This document shows, piece by piece, positions 25,412-35,461 of a DNA stretch of 64,000 bases (its first letter is position 1; each line of letters begins with the position of its first letter). Both the position numbers and the translations under genes were made by a program. The stretch covers positions 12,748,501 through 12,812,500 of the forward strand of contig BSBM01000179.1 of the NCBI GenBank assembly GCA_027924585.1, read 5' to 3'. The DNA comes from Larix kaempferi (taxonomy: Eukaryota > Streptophyta > Pinopsida > Pinales > Pinaceae). The notes beneath the pieces were generated by a model that did not search any database, had not been told where the DNA came from, and saw only the letters and a program-made list of their open reading frames with translations.

Positions 25412-26116
25412 TGTTGGTGCAAAATTTCAGAGATTAGGGTTCTGCACAGGGGCCAATAAAGTCCTGCTATAGTTTATATGAGTTGGCATTTTCATTATTC
25501 CTCAAAGAGAAGAGCGTCTAACCCAAAGCACGGTTGAGACAAGTGTAAATTGAGGGAAATACTATTGAATAGATGAGGGAACGACTACAAAGTTCATTTT
25601 AACTTTATATTATGTTGTGCAACAAAAAGGGAAACCCAACTAACATTATACATTGGACATGCATAAACATATAAGAATCAAGTACAAAATGCATTCATCA
25701 CATTCATCATATGCCACAACATAAATTTTAAGGGGGCATCAACACTCTCATTTCTTATTATTCATTCCTAAGAAAATATAGTATATCTCAAAGATTATAA
25801 TCTTCAGGGATCCATATGTCCCACAACACAACTCTCTCCTTCCATACCCCAAACAGTACATTAGAAATCCTTTACTAACTTTCTCTCAACCTTTTACCTT
25901 ACTCAACCAACCCACTCTATTGGCTCTTCATGGCCTTTTAAATAACTCATGGTGGTTAGTTTTGAATGTATCAAGACAATTGCATTTCAACTTCTTTCCT
26001 TAGGCATATTAAATGTCCATCTTATCTTCCACTGCATCCCCTTTGTGTAATCCCTTATGCATTCACTGCCTATCCACCTTCCACAACCAAGTCTTAAAAA
26101 AACAAAGGGGCCAACA
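25412..26116 (-). repeat. 3' LTR of element 3 (oldest gypsy element of the nest)
   Basis: It starts TGTTGGTGCAAA and ends GGGGCCAACA on the plus strand, sharing the TGTTGG...CCAACA ends of elements 1 and 2. On the minus strand it is immediately preceded by GTGTTTGGGGCT, a polypurine tract like those of elements 1 and 2, and before that by coiled-coil ORF3 sequence. It is about 705 bp. The partner 5' LTR was not found. Confidence 0.7.
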
Positions 26117-26199
26117 AGCCCCAAACACAATTGTTGAATTTCCCTCGAGTCAACCATTCTGCTCTATTGAACCTTCAAATGAAGGGGGCTAACTCAAGG

Positions 26200-26589
26200 A
26201 CGAATGACAAGGGCAAGATTCAAAAATTTGCAAAATTATCTACTTATGCTTTCCATTTCCCTAACAAAATATTAGCTCTAGCGATAAGGGTTTCACTTGT
26301 TCACTATCCATGATTGAAGGTTGTTTCTTTTCTAATGCTTGCCACTTAGAATTGACAAAGGAATCTAACTTCTACAGTGAAAGGTATGTCGATTAGGCTG
26401 CTAGCATGAAGTCACGAATGGTTTTCTTAGTAGCAACAACGACTTCGTTAAGTGCATCTAATTGGTTATCTGCAGCTTGAATTTCTTCATACTTCCATTG
26501 CTTCTCTAAAGTGTTGGTCATGGCATAAGCCTCCTAATTTATATGTTCAATATTCTCCCACAACTTGTCCACAAGGCTCTGTCACTATT
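26200..26589 (-). pseudogene. Element 3 third-ORF C-terminus (coiled coil)
   Basis: The minus strand encodes a heptad-rich stretch (SLVDKLWENIEHIN, then LEKQWKYEEIQAADNQLDAL) interrupted by stops. It corresponds to the coiled-coil end of element 1's ORF3. Joining it to 39615 onward, with element 1 and one copy of CTATT removed, keeps one reading frame across the join. It is followed by the polypurine tract and LTR. Confidence 0.7.
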
Positions 26590-27989
26590 TGTTGGAGCAT
26601 AGGCCGCAGCTATGGTAAAGCTGCCAAGTTTTGGGAAAAAGCACTAAGTTTGAAGGAAAAGTGCTAATTTTGAGGAAAAACACCATTTTTGGCGGAAATG
26701 AACAGTGCGCGGTACGGCGCCAGATGGACGAGCTCACTGCAGAGTACGGGCCGAAAATCGCAGAGCTCGCGTGCACAAGCCAAAGAAGAGTAAATGTGTC
26801 CGAGTAGAAAGCTCAACCACCACAATAAATGAAGCGGCAGAATAGAGGGCTCATCTACCCTCATTAAGGCAAAATACAGGAGTTATGGTTGCTCGGACCA
26901 AGGAAGAGCAATGGGACGAAGCATTGAAGGTGAAGGACAAGGAGCAAAGAACGATGAAGCGGCGCCCATACCTGCGATTTGCGCCGGAAATGACGGAGCC
27001 TGCAGGAAGCTGCGACACAACTGCAAGAGGCGTCTAAAGTACACCTAGCCGTGTTAGTGGTTAGGGTTTTTGGGGATCACTGTTGGGGAAAGGCCCACAG
27101 TTTTGTAAAGGTGCGACCCTCAGGGCCACCTATATATATGTGTAATTGTAAAGGGAAAAGGGTTAGAGAGAAAAGATTAAGGAGTTAGAGAATTGGATAG
27201 CTGTAGAGCTAGTCACTGAGTTTACAGACAGTCTAAGTTGATGTCTGAGTCATTGTAATCTCTGTAGAAGAAGAGAATAGATCTAAGAGAAGGGATCCCA
27301 GCTATGTGCGTGGAGTTTCCCAGAAAGATCTAAGGCTGCAGTTGTGTGTGCAGCGGAACTGTGTAATTCCCATCTCAATATAATATAAGATACAACTCCC
27401 ATGGACGTGATTTCCTCGGGGAGGCAAACCACATGATTCTTGTTGTTATGGTGATGTTTTGCGTGAATGCTTGTCTATGTTTTACTATCTATGTTTACAT
27501 GAATGTTTCGCTGTCTTTGTGAATGAGTATGTAAAGTAAGTCCTTGAAGCTCCCCTAGAAGTTATACTCGTGCAGTGTCGAAGGAGCCTGTGAGAACGCT
27601 ATCGCCGCAGCGCTTGAGGAGTGTGTTATTGCGCCGAGGCGCAAGGCCAGAGACAATATAGAGTATCGGCGTAGCGGGTAAAAGCCTTGTGCGCATGGGT
27701 GGGGCTTCCGCGCAGCTAGGCTGAGATGAGTAAGTTCCAGCGCAGTGGCGCTGTGAGGCCTGTAGAAGAGTAACACGCTCTGTACAGGGGTTACCTGCAA
27801 GAAGGTAGGAGAAAAATGTAGACTCCGCACCACCCCGGTTAAGGAAACCTGATTCCTTAGCCCCCCCATAGCCACTTCGGGTGAGACCTTGGGCTGCTGC
27901 ACAGTCCGTTGCCGAAAGGGCCAGTGCACTAAGAGGTGTTTGTTGCTGCGCCTCCTAAAAACCCGGGTCTGTCCAGAAAGCAGCCAACA
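26590..27989 (+). repeat. Element 1 5' LTR
   Basis: Runs from TGTTGGAGCATAGG to AGCCAACA, exactly 1,400 bp, like its partner at 38210-39609, with scattered mostly transition differences. A TATA-type promoter (CCTATATATATG, 27129-27140) lies about 540 bp in. Long reading frames on its minus strand are shadows without recognisable domains. Confidence 0.95.
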
Positions 27990-27991
27990 AA

Positions 27992-28085
27992 TGGTTCCGT
28001 TGCCTTGAGACTTGTTATTCCGGTGACATGCGAGATTGATGCGGACCCTAGAGAAAAAGGGAGCCAACAGATGGTTCCGCCGTCG
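27992..28085 (+). other. Element 1 primer-binding site, duplicated
   Basis: The site starts TGGTTCCGTTGCC two bases after the LTR. The LTR end plus primer site (GCCAACA, one base, ATGGTTCCG) recurs 80 bp downstream at about 28064-28080 as GCCAACAGATGGTTCCGCCG. It is not the iMet site used by the other elements here. I could not assign the tRNA from memory. Confidence 0.6.
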
Positions 28086-28221
28086 GTTTTAACCCTATTA
28101 TTTTGAAGGCAATGTGGTGCTGGAATCCTATAGCTAAAGAAATTCAAGAGTGGTTTGATTCGAGGCGAGAGAGTTCGCTGAATGTGAAAATAGAAGGCCT
28201 CGGCTTCAGACAGAAGACTGG

Positions 28222-30134
28222 TTGCAGAAGCATATTTATACTGACCTTCACGAAATCTTCTTTGTAATGTTTGCACTCGAGTTGCATGAGTGGGTATCCA
28301 AGCTAGCACATACCGAACCCATTGTGCATGTTGATCGACCTATTGTTTGGACACCTGAGCTGGTTAGCACTGTGAAACGGGTAGATAATCCTGTGTCCCG
28401 CGCAGTAGACTTTTGGTTGAACAGTCTGCTGGAAGGCTTCATCACCGAGTTTGCAGTAGATACGAGAAGGAGCTTCAGCGAGGCTGAGAGGAGCTTCTTC
28501 AAAGCATACAGGGGTAAGTTCTTAAATTCTCTGAACCTGTCGATTAAAATGCTCTTATATGAAAAAGGAAAACTATGCATAGCTTCCGATGAATAGCCTA
28601 GACAAGTAATGTCCACAGATTCTGATAGTGACTTTGAAGCTATTGGTTGCACTCGTAGTGGAAAACGGTATAAAGTAGGCTTCGACCAACATTCTTTTGA
28701 GTCTAGCCCAGAAGATAGTCGAGCTCGTAGAGCGAACCATATAGAGAGACAAGGGAGTGTTCATATCCCTGATCACCCTTTTACACCGCAAAAGCCAGAC
28801 GGGGCTCAGCATAACCCCGCAGTAACACCTTCTAGTAGCCCGCACGGTACTTCTAGTACCTCAGCTCCACCTTTGTTTAACCATCCCGGAGGCAGTGCCA
28901 CAGCACCTCCACGTTAACCTAGCGCAAGAAGGACGGGTGATGACATGAAGCTACCAACTTTTAGAGGAACAGGGCTAGAAGACCCTGAGCAGCATTGGTT
29001 TCTATGTGAAGCCATTTGGACGATTAAGCAAATTAATGATTATGCTGTTAAGCTGGTTCAGTTAGCAACCACACTAAGAGAGAGAGCCTTAACCCGGTTT
29101 ATGATATACTCAGAAGCACAGAATAGGACGCTTGCTGATGTAAGAAATGCTATGATTAAAGAATTCAAGAAACCTAAATCAGAATCACAGTGCATAACAG
29201 AACTCAAAGACATAAAACAGTTACCTACAGATCAGTATGGGACTTTGACCAGAAGTTCAAAGCCTTGATAGATCAAGTAAGCTTTGAGTTTGCACCGCAG
29301 CAGCATAAGGAATGGTTCATTGTTGTGCTGCTTCCTCATATTAGACTTCCTCTTATGCAACAAAATCTCACTACTCAAGAACAAGCTCTAGAGATGGCTA
29401 TGAAACTAGAAGCTTCACCAATTGCTGGAACAAGCATCGATGTTGCACAGTTGCAGAACCAAATAGCAAACCTAACTTTGCAGGTGCATGATATTAAAAA
29501 AGGAAAGGATGTTAAAGAAGAAATTTGGTGTACAAAGTGTAGAGCACAAGGACATTCAAAGGACCATTGTCCTGTTTTCATAGACTATATTGCAACTGGA
29601 GCACCAAACCCTTTACCACAGGCACAGGGGCCTTGGTGTGAAATCTGTAGAACTAGAGGCCACAGACCACAAGAGTGTCACTTGTTACAAAAATATGTAC
29701 AAACTCCAAAGAATCTATATTGCAATTTCTGTAAATCAGTAGGCCATGATGAGAACAATTGCAGAGCATATGAGATTATGATAGAAAGAAAACATGATGT
29801 TTATAGAGTACAGTCAGAACCACAAGGACCCACAGCAGATCCGCAGTATGACCCAGCTCGCGAAGGCCGAGGAGGAAATTACAGGGGCCGTGGACGTGCA
29901 GCAGGTTTTGGTCGTGGAAGAGGACAGATCACTTGTTATAACTGCGGAGCTCAAGGCCATTATGCAAGGGATTGCCAAAATCCTACAACCATATACAGAT
30001 ACTGTAAATCTTATGATCATGTCATTGAAGAATGCCCTCAGTTGATGGCCAAGATGCAAGAAAAGAAGCCACAGGTTAACCAGAATATCCAGTTGATTGG
30101 AGCAGAAAAAAAGGGAACCAGATCCTACAGTTAA
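28222..30134 (+). pseudogene. Element 1 gag with five tandem zinc knuckles
   Basis: Structural polyprotein. An N-terminal part at 28222-28917, with a Pro/Ser-rich linker, is broken by TAG (28594) and TAA (28915). The capsid part follows from 28945 (KLPTFRGTG...QHWFLCEAIW). At about 29235 the frame moves by one base (QLPTDQ to VWDFDQKF), best explained by a 1-nt deletion, because element 2 reads through this point in one frame. The C-terminal part has CX2CX4HX4C knuckles beginning near 29530, 29637, 29723 and 29935, and a fifth near 29995 in which the first Cys is Tyr (YRYC...H...C). An Arg-Gly-rich segment (GRGGNYRGRGR) precedes knuckle four. It binds and packages RNA by family knowledge. It ends at TAA 30132, with pol one base out of phase. 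Confidence 0.85.
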
Positions 30135-30138
30135 TATA

Positions 30139-33100
30139 GTGACGCGCAGTGGAGCAAACACTGGTGCGCCAGAGTCGGGAACTGGAAAGCCAGCGACACA
30201 ATGGGTGCGCCGCGCTAATATTAAACCATCCCCGCTCGACCTATAGAAGCAAAAAGAAGCATTCAAGCAAGCTCAAGAGTATTTCTCAGATCCGCGAGCT
30301 TCAAGTTCTGTCGCAATTCTGCATAATGATATCAGACTGCATGTGCCACATCAAGAGAACTGGGTACAAGAGCATGCCACTACATCTGGAAGGCCTGATG
30401 AGGAGGATGCACTAGGAAGTGTTCATGCTTTCTTGAGAAACTGCTTAAAGTTGTTGCGCAATGAAAAAGCAACTATGGAACTCCAACACCTGTTGGATCA
30501 GTGTCAACAATCTGCTTCGATGAATACACCGCAGCGTGCTGTTCATCAGATTGGGAATCATATTAGAACGGGAAAAGAGATGAGATTCACAGTGCAGATT
30601 GGAGCATTTGAAATGGACGAAGTCATTTTGGATTTAGGCTCAGAAGTTAATGTTCTCACCATGCAGACATGGGAACAGATGGGTAGCCCTCAGCTTACCA
30701 GATCTCCTATCTAGCTAAGACTTGCAAATCAGCAACGAGTTTCTCCATTGGGTAGATTACCCAATGTACCCATTGATATTGAGGGAGTAAGAAGTTCTGC
30801 AGACTTCGAAGTAATCAAAATTCTGGATGACAGTAGACCTTACCCAACACTTTTAGGCATATACTGGGCATTTGATAATTTGGCTGTCATTAATTTGAAG
30901 AAAAGACAGATGACCTTTGAGGATGAGCAGATCAGGGTCATTGCACCGCTTGATCCCCTTCAAGGACCACGGTATATTGAACCCATTCGAGCAGAAGAAG
31001 AAGTGCGCCACATGGAAAGTTTGTATCAGATGACTGCTAGTCATAATGATTATGTCAATCCCACAGCGGACGGCCATATCAGCTGGCGATGCGATAGCTC
31101 ATGCACATCAGATTCAGAAGCAGGATTGGAAAACCGGCAGAATCGCTTACATGAGGTTTCTGCAAGGCGTTGCGCCATGATGACTAAATCCATTTGATGG
31201 ATTGGCACAGAATTGAATAACACCCCAATCTTTGATGGTTTAACTGGAGTAAGTGAATTCATACATGCATATGAACAAGAAATCCCAGATGAGCAGCGCA
31301 TACAAGAATTGGATGTAGCACTGCGCGCTACACCCGCAAGATGGTGGGGTGCGCATAAAGAAAATATCGACACATGGCAAGACTGTCGCAGGCTGATACT
31401 GCGCAGATTTCAAGAGACCACAGCAGGAGTTTTGCACAAATATGATGGACAGAGTGACCCCAGGTCACATGTTGAAGCATGTATTCAGCAATGGTCAGAT
31501 ATTCCAGAAGACGAGTGGATTCACCTATTCATCCACACGTTGGATATAGTTCCAAGGAACTGGTATACTGAAACAGAGTTACGCAGAGGCACTATCACTT
31601 GGCCTCTCATGATTGAAAGTTTTCAACTCACTTCCAGCTTTGAGTCAGAACATCCAAGCATCGATCAGGCTTTAAAGTGTATTAGAAAGAAGGTATTTGG
31701 ACAATGTCCGTTACCAGAGTATTCTCAACTAGACTGGGCTGTCCAAATGGAACATGCCCTGGAATGCTATAATTTCGCCGCTGGAGAAGAGGATGATGAT
31801 CCTCGCAACATCAATATTCCAGAGTCAGAAGGGACGCGCAAAGTCGAAGGCCCTCAGCTTGATATTCCTGCCATTACAGAACACATCAAGCTCAAGAAGA
31901 TTAACATTGGTACAAAAGCTGAACCCAAGGTTGCCTCTATAGGAGATTATTGGGATGATGAAACTGTTGACCATATTGCAGATTTACTACATGAGTACCA
32001 AGATATCTTTCCTACCAAGTTTACAGAAATGAAAGGCATCCTAGGAGATTTAGGAGTTATGCGCATACCTTTGAAAGCAGATGCTAAGCCAGTAAAACAA
32101 CGCCCGTACAGGTTGAACCCGCGATATAAAGAAAAGGTCAGAGAAGAAATTGATAAGATGCTCGCAGCTGGTATCATTGAGCCAGTAGAGGAAAGTGATT
32201 GGATTAGTCCTATGGTGGTACAAGAGAAAAAGGCAAAAGGTGAAATAAGAATCTGCGTGGACCTGCACAAGCTCAACGACGCATCAACGCATGATCCATT
32301 TCCTACGCCCTTTACAGATGAAGTGCTTGATAATGTTGGAGGACAAGAGGCTTACTCCTTCACTGATGGCTTTTCAGGATACCATCAGATCAGAATCCAT
32401 CCAGAGGATCGCCATAAGACCACTTTTGCGACTGAATGGGGCTCGTTCCAGTATACGGTAATGCCCTTTGGTCTTAAAAACGCTCCTGCTATCTTCTCTA
32501 GAGTCGTTGTTGCTGTTTTTAAAGAGTTCATCCATAAGTTTCTAGAAGTCTATTTTGATGACTGGACTGTGTTTGGTTTACTAAAGAACCACATAGGGAA
32601 TCTAAGGATGATGTTAGAAAAATGCAGACAGTATCAGATTTCCCTCAACTTGAAAAAATGTATCTTCTATGCTCCTTTTGGTATTTTGTTGGGTCACATT
32701 GTGTGCAAACAAGGACTCATGATGGATCCTGCGAAGGTTTCCATCATTGCTAACTTGCCTGCGCCCAACTCAATCAAACAATTGCGCACTAACTTGGGAC
32801 ATACAGGATACTATAGGAAATTTATCAAGGGTTATGCAAAGATCACTGCGCCTATGGAAAGACTGCTGAAAAAGGATTCGAAGTTCCAATGGACAGAAGA
32901 ATGCCAACAGAGCTTGGACACACTTAAAGAAAAGATGATCACAGCGCCTATTCTAGTTTTCCCAGACTGGAGAAAACCCTTTCATGTTCATGTAGATGCT
33001 TCTTCCATAGCATTGGGGGTTGTACTTACACAACCGGGAGAAGGAGGTATTGACCACCCCATTGCTTACTCTAGCAGAAAGTTGTCTACAGCCGAGAAGA

Positions 33101-34692
33101 ACTACACCACCACAGAAAGAGAAGGACTAGCTATGGTGTATGCCTTACAGAAGTTCAGACACTATCTATTGGGTGCTCATTTTAAAATGTATACTGACCA
33201 TTCTGCTTTGAAGTACTTGGTCAATAAGCCAGTGTTAGGGGGAAGAATTTGCAGATGGCTACTCCTTTTCCAAGAGTATGATTTTGAGATTATTGTGAAG
33301 CCAGGTAGATTGAATGCAGGACCTGACCATTTATCTAGGATAGAGTCAGGGGAGGAACCTACAAATTTGGAGGACAATCTGCCTGATGCGCAGTTGTTCT
33401 CTATTCAAGCAGCAGATTGATATTATTCCGATATTCTTGAGTTTCTCACTACAGGGCAAGCGCTAGTTGAGTTCACAATACAGCAGAAGAAACAACTTGT
33501 TGTCAAAGCCATAGACTTCACTTTGATAGCAGGCCAGCTCTATAAGTTGGGCCCTGATGAATTTTTGCGCAGATGCATTTTACCACATGAGAAGAATTCC
33601 ATAATCGCAGAAGCGCACTCAGGAACCGCAGGAGGCCATTTCGCAGGAAAGCCAACTGCGCAGAAGATCTTAGCCGCAGGTCTTTGGTGGCCAACATTGC
33701 ACAAGGATACTAAGGAATTCTGTAAGTGTTACGATGTGTGCCAGCGAACAGGAAAACCTTCAAGAAGAGATGAAATGCCTCTTAGACCCCAGATAACAGT
33801 GCGTGCTTTTGATAAGTGGGCCATTGATTTCGTGGGACCTATCAACCCACCAGGAAAGAGAACCGGTGCAAGATACATCATCACAGCTATTGAATACCTC
33901 ACCAGATGGGTTGAGGCGAAGCCAGTTAAGAATTGCGACGCTGTCACTGCCGTGCAGTTCATTTTTTAGAATATTGTCACTAGATTTGGATGTCCACTAA
34001 TTCTAATGAGTGATCAGGGCACACATTTCCTGAACGAGACTATAGAGGCCCTTACTGAAGAATTCCACATTAGTCACCACAAGACCACACCCTACCACCC
34101 TCAAGCTAATGGTACGGTGGAGGCATTCAATAAGATTCTGGAGAATGCCCTGACCAAGATCTGTAACCAACAAAGAGATGATTGGGACCTTAGAGTCACA
34201 GTTGTGTTATGGGCTTACAAAACCACATGCAAGAAACTAACAGGTCACACACCTTTTAGTTTGGTGTATGGACAAGAAGCAGTTATGCCCATGGAATACA
34301 TTGTTCCCAGTCTCAGAATTGCTCAAATTACAGAAATGGAAGATACTGATACTATGAGTGAAAGGCTGTCACAATTGGTTGCCTTAGAATAAGACAGGAT
34401 TTTAGCTGGATTCCATCAACAAGTGCAGAAGGCGAGACGGAAGGCTTGGCATGACAGGCATATTAAGAATAAAGTCTTTCAGGAAGGAGACTTGGTACTC
34501 CTCTACGATAGTAAATTCATCAAGTTTCCAGGCAAGTTTCATGTACATTGGTTAGGCCCTTTTCAAGTGATGAAGATAACCGAAGGTGGAGCAGTTCAGC
34601 TTGCAAAGCTTAATGGAGAATTGCTGCCCACAATGATCAATAGGAGTCGGCTCAAGCTTTATCGAGACGGCCACTCCGCCCTGTCGACCTAA
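30139..34692 (+). pseudogene. Element 1 pol: protease, second gag-like domain, RT, RNase H, integrase
   Basis: One frame with six in-frame stops (30244 TAG, 30712 TAG, 31195 TGA, 33418 TGA, 33967 TAG, 34390 TAA). The protease is near 30600-30720 (VILDLGSEVNVL). From 31213 to about 31650 there is a gag-capsid-like domain (PIFDGLTGVSEF, RWWGAHKENIDTW, then YDGQSDPRSHVEAC). RT is about 32080-32640, with MPFGLKNAPAIFSR and active site YFDD at 32551-32562. RNase H is about 32980-33330 (HVDASS, TTEREGLAM, YTDHSAL). Integrase runs about 33580-34320, with an HHCC zinc region, catalytic [15 protein letters not shown] and NGTVEAF, then a WLGPF C-terminal motif near 34545. No chromodomain follows. It made the reverse transcription and integration enzymes; it is now decayed. 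Confidence 0.9.
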
Positions 34693-35461
34693 TCAGCTGC
34701 TAAAGTCTTGCAGATGTCCAGTGTAGTTGAAAGAGGCATCGCACTTATCAGTCTACATGGAAGTTGCGAGACATTTTCAGTCTCTGGCTTCCCGCGCAGT
34801 TCCTCGAAGCATCCGCGCACTCAATAAAGCCTGTGTTGAGCGTGCCTAATTTCACTCTTGCGGAGTTCCCCCGGGTTGTCGAACCTTCGCTCTTGCGGAG
34901 TTCCCCGTTGTCAATTTGCCGCTCTTGAGGAGTTCTCCTCGCCGTGGAGCCCTCCATATGCACAGTTACCCATGCTAAAGTTACCCGCCGAAAATTTGAA
35001 TTACGAAAGTTCTATAGCCGCGTCTGAGTCTTAATGAAGGATGAGACCACCAATTAATTGTATTTGTTCTGACAGATTCGGCTTGATTTCCCTAAGATTC
35101 ACATTTAATTAAGGAGCCGAAGGCCTTAGCTCATCTCCCGAAAAGGTTGTCAGAACCCGTCCATCGCATTTAATGCACCGCAGAGGTGCGGGGGTAGGGG
35201 GGTTGTCAACTCATCCGATTAGGCGCCAGCGGTTATTAGCCCCACTTGTTCGCATCAACTATTGCCTTCAGCTATAAATACCCCTCATTCGTATATACTT
35301 GGGTTACGTTTCCTTGCTATTACGTTGTCTAGTTCTCCTGTTTGATAGTCTAAGTCATTGTTTTCAGAGCCGTGTTGTGCAGACTGCTGCCCTTTGTTTT
35401 GAGAGTTCGCATCCTACGCTGTTCCGCCCCTCTGTTCAGTATTAGTCGTGTATGCAATTTC
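34693..35461 (+). promoter_or_regulatory. Spacer between pol and ORF3 with internal TATA box
   Basis: About 770 bp without coding potential, holding three copies of a CTCTTG(C/A)GGAGTTC word (34854-34936). A strong TATA box, GCTATAAATACCCC (35271-35284), lies about 180 bp before ORF3's first ATG. This suggests that ORF3 was expressed from its own promoter. Confidence 0.55.

Noticed and set aside
27555-28309. Minus-strand frames of 170 and 126 codons, repeated at 39175-39631
   Set aside because: Antisense shadows of the element 1 LTR and leader; the two LTR copies do not keep the same frame.
30107-30113. Slippery heptamer A AAA AAG at the gag end, suggesting -1 frameshifting
   Set aside because: A -1 shift here soon meets a stop. 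The pol frame is +1 (or -2) relative to gag, so the heptamer does not explain gag-pol expression.
31213-33420. 735-codon frame as a stand-alone gene
   Set aside because: It is only the longest stop-free piece of element 1 pol, continuing in the same frame on both sides.
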